Below are positions 25,201 through 31,819 of a stretch of 64,000 bases of DNA, one piece after another; the stretch's first letter is position 1; the number at the start of each line of letters is the position of its first letter. Made by a program: the position numbers and the translations under genes. The stretch is from contig JAZAYU010000019.1 of NCBI GenBank assembly GCA_038501625.1, forward strand, positions 7,785,285-7,849,284, given 5' to 3'. Under the pieces are notes generated by a model that saw nothing but the letters and a program-made list of their open reading frames with translations, had not been told where the DNA came from and searched no databases. This DNA comes from Corbicula japonica. Its lineage: Eukaryota; Mollusca; Bivalvia; Venerida; Cyrenidae.

Positions 25201-28038
25201 GATCAGCCAGCACATCCGTGCCGTCTGATCAGGATCTGCACTGGTCGCGTTTTGGTCAGAAATAACCTAATGAATCAAAAAGCGAACAGTTTAGATCCTG
25301 ATCAGACGGCACGGATGTGCCGGCTGATCTGGATCTAAACTGTTCGCCCTAGCAATAAAGGTATGTCTATACAGAAATGGGTTAAGGGTGAAGTAAGAAC
25401 AAAATGTGAACTTACTGGTTTGACTCCGGCCAGGCTACAGCGGACAGCTTGTGGAGGAAACACTGTGAATGCTTCTGGAAAACTGGTACATATCTTGCTG
25501 ATATCAGTCAACTCCGAGTTACCATAGTCAATGTAAAATATGTCCAGTGTGTTGTCCCTGAAAGTATTTGTATTAAGGAAGATAAAATGTGTTAAGTATT
25601 GTGAAAACACTTCTATTTAGATGAATACTTTTCCTGATCCTTCTTTTAACACAATTATATTTACACTCATCTTGCACTTCCCTATGGTCAGACTGCTTCC
25701 ATTTTACATAGGATAACATTTGGTCATGGCAAAGCTGCACACAATGGCAAAGCTGCACACAATCTATTCGGCTATGCACAATATTCTGTCTTGTGACATT
25801 GACAAACAAGCATGTTTTACCAAGAGTTGCAAATCTGGCTGTTTCAACATGTACATGTACTCAAACTTTGAGGCGATGATATCACTAATTCTCCTCAATT
25901 GTTTTGTTAAGAATTGAGAATATTTGGGTGTGTAAATATGAGATTTATCCTGTTCATCAGGATATGAAGAACACTGGAGCATGAAGCCAGTTGGGCTCCA
26001 CACACTTCTAATAACCCAAAATCTCTTCTATAACCTGATGAACAAGATAAAATATTTATTTAATCCTTAAAGTTAATTAACGCCAATAAAGTAAAATGTT
26101 GACATTACAGTAATAAGAATACACCACTAACTGTGGCACCAACAAGAGATTTAATTGCCTTTACAGTGTCACTTTTAGTGAAATTAAGTAAAACACCAAT
26201 GATAGACAAAAAAATTTATCAGTGACTTACTGCATGAGGCTGACAACCTGGCCACGTTTCCAGCGAGCCGTCTCCTTGGTTTCGCTATCCACCATGACAA
26301 TGGAGCCCATTTCGAGATCCATGACACTAGAAGCCGGGTGCCAGTCTCTCCGAGCAAACTGCTGAAGGTCATCTTCAAACTTCTCAAAGTGCTTCAGATT
26401 CTCCTCTAGATAAATAATGTGAATCCTTGGCTAAAGGTTATAAAGCTGACATTGGAAACCAGTCTCAAATCTCAAGCATCTGATTGGCTGAAATGGCGAC
26501 TGGTCGCCATTTCAGCCAATCAGATGCTTGAGATTTGAGACTGGTTTCCATGCTCAGTTTTATACTGTTGGGCACTTGACTCCGTGGGATATGGCTTTTA
26601 TCACATACATGTGACCAGTGTAGATCCAGATCAGCCTGCACATCCATGCTCTATACTATTCACTTTGAAATACAGTCAATTATTATTACGGCAGTCAATC
26701 AGTTCCAGCACATTCAAGTTATAAATCGAAAATGTGTTAAGAAATCATTGTGTTCTTGCAACATTTCTCTTAATTCGAGTTATGTTGCTAGAACACACAA
26801 TGATTTCTTTACCAATTTTTGGTTTTTAAAACAAGATGTAGAACATGTTCCGGAACTGATTGAATGCCGAAACTGATTAATTCAAATTGTCTGTACATCA
26901 GGTTACTTTTCACCAAGAAGCAGTGCAGATCCTGATTAAATGTTATGAATGTGCAGGTTGTTTTGGATCTACACTAACCATACATGTGAAACAAGCATTA
27001 TCCAAGTTGAGGTGAAGTAAAAGGTTAACTTTTTCTGTCCTTGTTACTATATTTAGACAAAAAACAGTCTGTACATCGCTCAGTCTGACTTGGGTGTACA
27101 AAATCCTCTATAACCAGTCAATGACGGACCAACAAAATAACTTTCATACTTGCATGTTTACAAATGTTCACTGTCATTACCGTCATTGTTCGAATATAAG
27201 CCGCACTCATGTATAAGCCGCACTGCCCCCAAACGTGATATAACAGATGAAAATGGCGTAACGCAAAAGTATAAGCAACCAAACCTGTGTATTAGCTGCA
27301 CCCCCAACTTGTTAATTCCAAATTCTGGGGAAAAAGTGCGGCTTATATTCAAACAATGATGGTAAGTAGCATTAAGAAGTATGACAGTCTAGTAGTCCAG
27401 CACATCTGTCTGTATCTTAAAAATGTCGAGTGAATTTCAAGACAAATTTCAACCAAATTAATGGCTGATATCCACGAGTGGTCTCCATTCTGATCAGTAT
27501 AATCTGTCACCACTTACAACCATCTACACTAACTTAATGGCAGCCGTTAGTTGAAGCGATATCCACGAGTGGTCTCCATTCTGATCAGAATAATCTGTTA
27601 CCACTTACAACCATCTACACTAGCTTAATGGCAGCCTTTAGTTGAAGTGATATCCACGAGTGGTCTCCATTCTGATCAGTATAATCTGTCACCACTTACA
27701 ACCATCTACACTAACTTAATGGCAGCCGTTAGTTGAAGCGATATCCACGACTGGTCTCCATTCTGATCAGAATAATCTGTTACCACTTACAACCATCTAC
27801 ACTAGCTTAATGGCAGCCTTTAGTTGAAGCGATATCCACGAGTGGTCTCCATTCTGATCAGAATAATCTGTTACCACTTACAACATCTACACTAGCTTAA
27901 TAGCAGCCGTTAGTTGAAGCCTAAAAAAATACTACAATGATCTTACTTGAGCCAAGCTGCATCCAGAAATACCCGGGATCAATCACCTGCAGGACTCGGC
28001 CAAACCAAACATACCGTACACCTTCTGTCCTTTCCATC
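1..28038 (-). CDS. Extended-Tudor protein with long linker and helical domain (multi-exon, 3' end off window)
   Basis: I spliced this minus-strand gene by eye. Exons: 28038-27947, 26405-26231, 25557-25416, 23473-23352, 21371-21314, 19879-19819, 17122-15632, 15183-15067, 14021-13982, 12929-12839, 12323-12254, 11263-11144, 8787-8637, 5816-5753, 3727-3567, 3339-3200, 1295-1. All introns are GT-AG and every junction keeps phase, giving about 1,463 residues with no stop. The order is an extended Tudor domain (about 1-200), a disordered linker (217-713), a coiled coil, a helical domain (about 775-1020), and a charged repeat-bearing tail. Tudor proteins of this kind usually bind dimethylarginine in PIWI proteins in germ granules; that role here is inference. 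The first ATG follows one exon base, so it may be internal, with more 5' exons upstream. I cannot name an ortholog. Confidence 0.85.
121..372 (-). repeat. 18-bp coding minisatellite
   Basis: About 14 tandem copies of an 18-bp unit (plus-strand form ATGATCTGCTTTAACACC, with variants) lie in frame inside the last exon of the Tudor gene. Each encodes V-K-A-D-H-N/G. Substitutions are mostly conservative (A/G, N/G, K/N), and the length is always a multiple of three, so the array expands without breaking the frame. The His and Asp content could bind metal, but nothing shows that. Confidence 0.95.
1607..1792. mobile_element. Short MITE with TTACCGTCATTG ends
   Basis: Inverted ends of about 28 bp: TTACCGTCATTG, then TGAATATAAGCCGC, matched by the reverse complement at the right edge (GCGGCTTATATTCGAACAATGACGGTAA). 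A second member of the same size lies at 27177-27365. No coding capacity. A TA or TTA target site is likely, but the palindromic ends blur the boundary. Confidence 0.8.
2104..2235. repeat. 66-bp tandem duplication with CACGTG and TGACGTCA sites
   Basis: Two nearly identical 66-bp copies, each with CTCACGTGATT (E-box core CACGTG) and GTGACGTCAC (full palindromic CRE core TGACGTCA), about 20 bp apart. It lies in an intron; regulatory function is only a possibility. Confidence 0.85.
2405..2549. repeat. Near-perfect 145-bp palindrome
   Basis: Arms of about 65 bp (from ATAAATATCACATCCCATT to its reverse complement) meet at CTCGGCTAACGCCTCGG. The arms are almost free of mismatches. It looks like a fold-back element. 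A shorter relative with a similar centre lies at about 23080-23165. Confidence 0.85.
3200..15183 (-). CDS. Helical (MIF4G-like?) domain exons of the Tudor gene
   Basis: Nine short exons (15183-15067 to 3339-3200) encode an acidic lead-in (DSGDIYDQIAQEIEY) and then about 245 residues of predicted amphipathic helices: NARLLLDAVVES, LYDVLLLMLGKAVKEYNLYH, DCLSRALKRQQELCVRV, FSRVMGHIFNLSLEW, ILVTVEKWILFNN, ENIFLDCFGAFWEVSG, RLRIRDEVRKKLLNES, RERLLDIMLELFTLSVEKVE. The pattern of helical pairs and the YVPPH motif upstream recall MIF4G domains of translation factors such as PAIP1 and CTIF, but I see no diagnostic motif, so the family call is tentative. The 40-bp microexon 14021-13982 is needed to keep phase between its neighbours. 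Confidence 0.75.
3769..4015. mobile_element. TTAA-flanked palindromic MITE
   Basis: Left edge TTAACCCGTTACTCC and right edge GAAGGACAGAGTTAA; inside are the two family palindromes around GATCAGCTAGCACATCTG and GATCAGACAGCACAGATG. A diverged copy. Confidence 0.75.
4016..4415. mobile_element. Degenerate TTAA-MITE, probably two fused copies
   Basis: Begins TTAATCCCTG and ends AGAAAGGGTTAA. It contains three diverged half-palindromes of the GATCCAGATC...GATC type plus unrelated sequence between them. Boundaries are uncertain. Confidence 0.55.
4551..4783. mobile_element. TTAA-flanked palindromic MITE, intact
   Basis: TTAACCCTTTTCTCCATA at the left and ATATGGAGGAAAAGGGTTAA at the right, with TTAA on both edges. 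Two internal palindromes centre on CACATCCGTG-type and GCAGGGATGT-type loops between GATC blocks. Confidence 0.85.
5525..5735. mobile_element. Degenerate TTAA-MITE copy
   Basis: Both half-palindromes (GATACAGATCAGCTTATACT and AATCCAGATCAGATTGCATT types) are present, but the TTAA ends are eroded. It lies immediately downstream of the exon 5816-5753. Confidence 0.6.
5886..7215 (+). mobile_element. 5'-truncated non-LTR retrotransposon (CR1/Jockey-like reverse transcriptase)
   Basis: The open frame carries reverse-transcriptase motifs in order: SGVPQGSILGPLLFLLYLND, YADDTTI (catalytic YADD), NNMVINPIKT and KFLGVYVDSSLTWNIQID, then the LINE-typical C-terminal block RLQKRAARIIL. The N-terminal fingers, the endonuclease and ORF1 are missing, so it is 5'-truncated. 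One in-frame TAA at 6465-6467 interrupts FYNA and IVPIFDYG; the frame then continues to 6929. The 3' end has AATAAAG followed by a (TTA)n tail at about 7199-7211 instead of poly(A). It sits antisense in an intron of the Tudor gene and is dead by truncation and the nonsense codon. Confidence 0.9.
7216..7986. repeat. Old interspersed repeat split by a SINE
   Basis: Two stretches carrying variants of TGACCTTGACCTTGGAGGTAG and GGTCTTATGCATGACA-like text (7230-7498 and 7787-7960), a style of repeat common in bivalve DNA. The SINE at 7499-7786 splits it, so the repeat is older than the SINE. No protein is visible. Confidence 0.6.
7499..7786 (+). mobile_element. tRNA-derived SINE with 16-bp target duplication
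   Basis: The head has a box A-like GTAGTCCAGTGGTATAGGGC and a box B-like GGTTTGAGCCC, as in polymerase III promoters of tRNA origin. The body holds CTTGCTTCTCTCCACCCA-like text shared with the copy near 44579. Direct repeats ATTTATAAAGAAGTTA flank it exactly (7483-7498 and 7787-7802), which proves a retrotransposition insertion. Confidence 0.92.
8214..8457. mobile_element. TTAA-flanked palindromic MITE, intact
   Basis: TTAACCCTTTCCTCCATATA at the left, GTGGAGGAAAGGGTTAA at the right. Inside are two palindromes: GATCCAGATCAGCCGGCACA...TGATCAGGATC and GATCCTGATCAGACGGCATG...GATCTGGATC. Non-coding; the open frame across it is an accident. Confidence 0.9.
9158..9385. mobile_element. Degenerate TTAA-MITE copy
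   Basis: Contains both GATC-bounded half-palindromes (TAGATCTAGATCAGCTAACA and GAAGATCCTGATCAGTTGAA). Edges are diverged (ACCCTTAACTCCATATAT ... TTGGAGTAACTGATTAA). Confidence 0.65.
9884..10031. repeat. 20-bp minisatellite
   Basis: About eight copies of GGGAGAAATAGTCCCCCAAA with one- or two-base variants (GGGATAAATA...). Each unit carries a short inverted GGGA...TCCC. A minus-strand frame stays open across it only because of the repeat. Confidence 0.93.
11264..12253. other. Intron of the Tudor gene
   Basis: Contains an AT-rich stretch with two GGTCCGGCA copies (11830-11860) and a diverged TTAA-MITE (12001-12226). No exon visible on either strand. Confidence 0.6.
12001..12226. mobile_element. 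Diverged TTAA-MITE copy
   Basis: Two GATC-bounded half-palindromes are intact (TTGATCCAGATCTCACCACA and TAGATCCTGATCTGAAGGCA), but the ends read AAACCCTTTAC and GTAAAGGGTAA, without a clean TTAA. Confidence 0.7.
12478..12717. mobile_element. TTAA-flanked palindromic MITE, intact
   Basis: TTAACCCTTTCCTCCATTGA at the left, ACGGAGGAAAGGGTTAA at the right. It lies between the exons 12929-12839 and 12323-12254. Here the order of the two palindromes is reversed relative to 8214-8457 (AGTTTAGATCC first), so the element is in the opposite orientation. Confidence 0.9.
12930..13981. other. Intron of the Tudor gene
   Basis: AT-rich; nothing recognisable apart from short direct repeats of TTCTCTGA(C/T)CAATCT at about 12975 and 13050. 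Confidence 0.5.
14199..14535. mobile_element. Degenerate TTAA-MITE with internal insertion
   Basis: Left half TAGATCAAGATCAGCTGGCA is present; the right half GCTGATCTGGATCGACACTG follows about 250 bp later, so unrelated sequence separates the two. Ends read TTTACTCC and GGAGTAAAG. Confidence 0.55.
14560..14935. repeat. Probable interspersed repeat
   Basis: Text such as GAGGGCCATAACTTTGGTAA, TGTGCAAGTTTGAAAGAAAT and GATGTACATATGG is typical of a diverged bivalve repeat with related wording at 34.6-35.2 kb. No confident boundaries. Open frames on both strands are shadows. Confidence 0.45.
15215..15382. mobile_element. Shortened TTAA-MITE
   Basis: Ends CCCTTTACTCCATC and AAGGAGTAAAGGGTT; one half-palindrome is reduced. 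It lies between the linker exon and the exon 15183-15067. Confidence 0.55.
15632..17122 (-). CDS. Large low-complexity linker exon of the Tudor gene
   Basis: This 1,491-bp exon encodes about 497 residues rich in Ser, Pro, Asn, Gln and Tyr, with no recognisable globular fold. Near its start is EKYVPPHQK; a YVPPH motif is common near the N-termini of RNA-binding and translation-linked proteins. A poly-Pro run (FYPPPPPQL) lies mid-exon. The last 35 residues (HRQMYEQRLQALQEEAEEIQ onward) are a likely coiled coil. Two AG acceptors compete at its 5' edge; the upstream one at 17122 is chosen because only it keeps phase with the exon at 19879-19819. The donor is GTGAGT after 15632. The composition suggests a condensate-type linker, which would suit a germ-granule protein, but that is inference. 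Confidence 0.88.
17123..19818. other. Intron of the Tudor gene with a CpG-rich island-like patch
   Basis: Mostly AT-rich. At about 17,930-18,190 the sequence becomes CpG-rich, with AAAAAATGGCGAAG on the plus strand and CAAAATGGCCGCCGCGG on the minus strand (both match the AANATGGC YY1-type promoter motif). A fold-back element lies at 19568-19702. No exon could be fixed in this stretch. Confidence 0.5.
19568..19702. mobile_element. Fold-back MITE (family with CAATCAGATGCTTGAGATTT core)
   Basis: Almost perfect inverted repeat: AGGTTATAAAGC, then CCAGTCTCAAATCTCAAGCA, TCTGATTGGCTGAAATGGCG, centre ACCAGTCGCC, then the reverse complement. Other copies lie at 26434-26569, 46579-46669 and 53335-53474. 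Confidence 0.92.
19819..28038 (-). CDS. Extended Tudor domain, six exons of the gene above
   Basis: The joined product opens with MERTEG and a strand reading VWFGRVLQVIDPGYFWMQL, typical of the outer half of an extended Tudor fold. Next comes a helix (KHFEKFEDDLQQF), then the core beta barrel with GSIVMVD, WKRGQVVSLM and the diagnostic FYIDYGNSE. The FYxDYGN stretch supplies aromatic-cage residues and the Asp/Asn that contact methylarginine in known Tudor domains. The second outer half follows (LLNVLFL, YYEVALY, VAHVLIAEDVAV). The domain is complete over roughly 200 residues, with none of the key residues missing. Only one Tudor copy is present in the window. Confidence 0.9.
19987..20095. mobile_element. 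Internally deleted TTAA-MITE
   Basis: Both ends intact (TTAACCCATTCCTGTACAG and CTATACAGGAAAGGGTTAA), but only about 109 bp remain; the palindromes are mostly lost. A clean internal deletion derivative. Confidence 0.85.
20498..21141. repeat. 322-bp tandem segmental duplication carrying MITE parts
   Basis: GGGTGTTATGGGCAATAACG recurs at 20498 and 20820, and the following 322 bp are almost identical. Each unit contains one MITE half plus the left part of the next MITE. The breakpoint cuts inside a MITE (AGTTTAGAT|GGGTGTT). Confidence 0.92.
20989..21230. mobile_element. TTAA-flanked palindromic MITE, intact
   Basis: TTAACCCTTTCCTGTATAGA to CTATACAGGAAAGGATTAA, with both GATC-bounded palindromes complete. 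It is the unbroken reference copy beside the 322-bp duplication. Confidence 0.9.
22605..22790. mobile_element. Degenerate TTAA-MITE copy
   Basis: CACTTTACTCCATGGATC at the left, TGAGTAAAGGGTGAAT at the right; the GATC-bounded halves are recognisable but shortened. Confidence 0.5.
23080..23165. repeat. GC-rich palindrome
   Basis: TTCACCTCAGGTGAACTGTT and GCGGGAAC are mirrored by GTTCCCGC and AACAGTTCACCCTCGGTGA. The centre contains GGCAGAGCCTCG, similar in style to a GC-rich stretch at 47100-47190. Confidence 0.75.
23938..24235. mobile_element. 298-bp MITE with TACCGTATACCCCC ends
   Basis: TACCGTATACCCCCGTTTTA at the left is mirrored at the right (TAAAACGGGGGTATACGGTA). The interior is A/T-rich with C runs. 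A TA target duplication is likely. Non-coding. Confidence 0.88.
24538..25385. mobile_element. TTAA-MITE split by a nested element
   Basis: Left edge TTAAGCCTTTCCTGGATA at 24538, right edge ACAGAAATGGGTTAA at 25385. After removing 24558-25161 and one TA, the two parts join into a normal family member. So the nested element is younger. Confidence 0.88.
24558..25161. mobile_element. 604-bp inverted-repeat element with TA target duplication (Tc1/mariner-like MITE)
   Basis: Terminal inverted repeats of about 54 bp start CACTCACCGGCATTTCTAAT and end with the exact complement. TA lies on both sides (24556-24557 and 25162-25163). The empty site can be read from other MITE copies (CTGGATATATACGCA). 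No transposase frame. TA duplications are the hallmark of Tc1/mariner insertion. Confidence 0.92.
26434..26569. mobile_element. Fold-back MITE, second copy
   Basis: Same family as 19568-19702: CCAGTCTCAAATCTCAAGCA arm, centre GCGACTGGTCGC, mirrored arm. It lies just upstream (in the gene's sense) of exon 26405-26231. Confidence 0.92.
26699..26869. repeat. Fold-back element with nested hairpin
   Basis: Outer arms CGGCAGTCAATCAGTTCC / GGAACTGATTGAATGCCG; inner hairpin AAGAAATCATTGTGTTCT...AGAACACACAATGATTTCTT (26739-26809). Likely a small MITE. Confidence 0.8.
27177..27365. mobile_element. Second copy of the TTACCGTCATTG MITE
   Basis: Same ends as the element at 1607-1792 and same size (about 189 bp); the interior matches it in inverted orientation (AAAGTGCGGCTTATATTC near the right end). 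Non-coding, in an intron of the Tudor gene. Confidence 0.8.
27467..27920. repeat. 91-bp tandem repeat, five copies
   Basis: GATATCCACGAGTGGTCTCC recurs at 27467, 27558, 27649, 27740 and 27831, a constant 91-bp step. Two variants alternate: A (CAGTATAATCTGTCACC) and B (CAGAATAATCTGTTACC), order A-B-A-B-B. The array stops 27 bp from the donor of the first recognised Tudor exon. Confidence 0.95.
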
Positions 28039-28741
28039 CTACAATTAGGAGAAATATATTTCTTTGACATTATTTTCATGGAGTAGTGGAAATGAAATCA
28101 ATGCTCGAGGTATAGCTAACAGAACTTTACCACGGTTCCCGCTGTCGATCGCAAATGTCGGCAAATGCGACAAAAGAAAGATAATTTGGCGACAATTTTT
28201 TGCAATTGGTGAATTTATTGGCGACGAAAAATATATGCAATGCAATATAAACGTAAGCTCCATTTTCTTATTGTAAATGATAAAAACGCGATAATGATGT
28301 AAGTGATAAAGAAATAACAGCTTGTTAATTTGGCAGATTATTACGAGTTTTGTGACACTGAGAACATATAAAAGGTGATAATTGGATGAAGATGATTATC
28401 TTTGATCAGGACAGACTGTCAGAAATTAAATATGCGATGCACGTTGGGTGTTTGCTCACTCGATAAACGGAAGACACTCCCTCATTTTTTCAAGAAATTA
28501 TGACAAAAAAATCTCACAAAAGTAGTTTTAATTACACCAACTTTGAAATTCCACTATTGCACCAAGATAATTTAAAGAATAATGACAGTCAGAATCAATG
28601 TAGTATACTGTAATTTGTGTCAAAAAAGTAAGGCCTCCAATATATTTAGAACTGTTTTTTTTTTTTAGACCACAAGAAATTCTGTTGGAGATGCCATGTT
28701 CCAGCAACAGATGCAGACTGCTAGACAAGTTTCAGTGGACA
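28039..28741. other. Upstream flank of the first recognised Tudor exon
   Basis: No coding exon or convincing promoter element is visible. CpG sites are more frequent at 28,130-28,210 (GTCGATCGCAAATGTCGGCA). It may be an intron if the gene has further 5' exons. Confidence 0.4.
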
Positions 28742-30635
28742 TACAGTACAGGTCGGGTGTATTTTACATTTTTCACTCATCACCGCGTTTCAGGGTCAGC
28801 GCGACATCCAATTTTTTTCGGATGATCACGGGTGATCGTCGATCTTTCCACCGCGATCATTTGACAAGAAAATCACGGTGATTTGCCGCGATTTATCAGC
28901 GCGAATCACGGTGAAGATTTACCTTTGATTTAAAGACATTCTTCCGAATTTATTTATTTTAAAAGAAATATGTTGTTCGTATTTTCGTATCAGAGAAAAG
29001 ATCTGAAACTTGATCAATGCACAAATATATTGTCCATTATTTGAAACACTGGGGGTTTTCACACCTTCCATGTTGACATAAACACCTTTGTACATGCCCC
29101 GTAAATTGCTGTCAATTATGCTTCTGAGTGGTAAGTTGTCACGGTCATTGCAGAATAACTAACTTTAATATGCAAAAACATTACAAAAAAATCTTTTAAA
29201 ATGAGTTAACTCATTTAAAAAGTGAACAACAGTTATTAAATTGTTAATTATTTTACGACAAATTATAAGAATTCATTGACATGTAGAGTATTTATGCCTC
29301 AGATCGGAATTCAATGTCATTTAAAATATGAGTATAACTGATGTTGAAACACACAGTAAACTGGACATAATAGATCATTATCGAGAAAGAAAAGTGAATA
29401 AAAATTGTGTCGTTCTTACCTCATCGTTTCCTTAGTTGTTATTTTGATGAAAGATAAATGTATAATATTCTTTTTCTTAATTACTCCGAACATGTTGAGA
29501 AAATAAATAACGGTGAAAATATAACAGACAAGTACATGTAGCTACATGTATAAAATCCATCTCGTCAGTTATTTTCCCCCAATCCATTCCTTAAACATCT
29601 TCATTTATGAGCAATCAACACCTGTTTGAACACCTGTGTGATGATCACAGGTGTATATTTCATAATCTCATAATTCATAATATATTTCACATTAGCTGCA
29701 CATACTTTCATGTAAGTGTATATTTCATAATCACTTCTGTTTATTCACTTCAAAAAGAACACCGACGAGTTATACTGATTTCCCAAGATCAAAGGTGCCG
29801 TGTTGGGTAAAAAAATTATTGATCATACGTAGGCGTTTTTTATTCTCAACAGATTGACTCATTTGTCAACTCACCAAAAATGAAGATTGCTCAAACATTG
29901 TAAAATCAAAACATGCTAGAAATTAATAGCATATGCCTGTCACAAATGTTATTTAAATAAACAATGTTTGTGTTCACGACTTAATCATTACATTCAAAAT
30001 GTTCATTGAAGAGTTGATTTGTCATTGAGTAGTGTGTCATTTTTGTTTGGCAATCAACAAAGCTGTTGATAACTGGTGTTTTATATGGATTAATTAACCC
30101 CAAGCTGCTTACGTTGACAGGTAAGCACTTTCAAAATAGTTATTGATTAGTTCATGCCAGTTTGCAAAAATCGGGCATGGGTAATAAAATCAAGCTCTAT
30201 TATATTGAAAAGTGATTACATTTATTAAGAAACTCGATATTTTCACAGAAGATTCGCAAACAAAGAAATTTTTTTTTGTTTAATGCTGACAAATCGGCAC
30301 GCCCGATTACACCAAAATTTTTACATTATTTTGTAACAAAGTTACGTTCAAATTCGTTAAAGAAAGAATGTTTTAAATAAAAAAAATACATTTTAATTGT
30401 TAATTAACACTTTTTTTCTAGAAAGATTTTTCACTGCGATTGGACCTGAAGCTTAACTGCTGACGATGAACACTAGAAGAGCGAGAATGACTGCAGAATT
30501 ATCGCCGCGAATCATGGCACATCACCTGGAAATCGCCGCGTCATAAGGACATATTCGCGGTGAATTTCCACCGGGACTGATTTATTAACGCGGTGGACGG
30601 GTGAAAAATGTAAAAGACACCTGACCTGTACTGTA
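28742..30635. mobile_element. 1.9-kb terminal-inverted-repeat element without visible transposase
   Basis: The left end TACAGTACAGGTCGGGTGTA continues to TTTTACATTTTTCAC; the right end reads the complement (GTGAAAAATG...GACCTGTACTGTA). Subterminal DNA at both ends is rich in CGCGATTT/AATCGCCGCG/CACGGTGA motifs, as in transposase binding sites. TA flanks fit one boundary; alternatively 8-bp flanks AGTGGACA/AGTGGGAG fit a decayed hAT-type duplication. The 1.6 kb interior is AT-rich with no long frame, so it is non-autonomous. Confidence 0.8.
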
Positions 30636-31069
30636 AGTGGGAGTGCCAAGGCAAATTTATATCATCTGGCACAGAAAGACCTTGCTGATATTTGTTTTTG
30701 TCATTTTTTCAAGAATAAAATAGATTTAATAATTTGTATTGTTTTGTATTATGTGTGGGGGTAAAAGTGAAAATACAGCTATTTGATTGGCTCCAACGTA
30801 TGTGTAGCATAAATATAGTGAAATAAGATAGTTTTACGAATAATATAATTGTTTTTGTTTCGGTCTGGCAAATTCTTCTTTGGTCTGGCAGAATTTTTTT
30901 TCACCAGACAGGATGACTGGCAGTTTTCCATCCCTGTAGATATATGCTCCTAAGAGTATAACTGTATTCAAATTTTAAAATTTCCTCCACAATACATCCA
31001 TGCTTGAGTGTTTGTTTATTCCATTCAAAGCTGCCGTCATCAATTGTCTTATCCAGTCTATTTCTTTCA

Positions 31070-31129
31070 CTTGTCGGTAGTATTTTCCTTCGTCAAATTA
31101 TAAGTATAGAGGAAAATACTACCGACAAG
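31070..31129. repeat. 20-bp perfect-stem hairpin
   Basis: CTTGTCGGTAGTATTTTCCT and its exact complement separated by 20 bp. It may be a remnant of a fold-back element; it is not a proven RNA. Confidence 0.8.
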
Positions 31130-31819
31130 CAATGTGGTTCAAGATACAAATAATTCAGTAATTCAGAAGCATCAAGTTAAGCACCAATTTAATAAGAGTT
31201 TATTACTAGAGCTCCCATTGAGGCAGTCTCTTAGTTCATATTAAAATGACAGAGGGGATGAAATGCCTTTGAATAATAAAATGACAGATAGGTTGAAATG
31301 TCTTGCTATTGCTAATGACAAGATAATCTGATTTCTACAAACAGCTGCTAACCTTGCAGGTTACTAATTCCACGAATTAATCACTTGTCCACCACAAAGT
31401 GTTGTGCAATTTCAATATTTCATTTGCATGAGCTTACATTTCTTGACATAAATTGTACTTATAGATTAAACAACAACAATAATTGTTTTCTGCAAAATTT
31501 CTTTTTCAGTCGACCATTTTGCATCGCTCGGATTACTTTGCATTTTATCGTTGCATTTGATTCACAATATATATAATTGTCACAAAATAAATTTAATCGA
31601 ACAACCAGTTGATGGAAATTGATCCTATGACCATGTTTGAGAAGAGTCTTAAAATCTCACAAATCCTCTGTCGTATTTTAGTCTTTTTTATAAAGATTTC
31701 GTTGTTAATTTTTTGCAATGAATAATGTTCATCAATCAATATGATTTTGAATTATTTCATTTTTGGACAAGATTTTATGTAAGGATACAAATTTGCATTT
31801 TTATTTTTATTTACAAATA

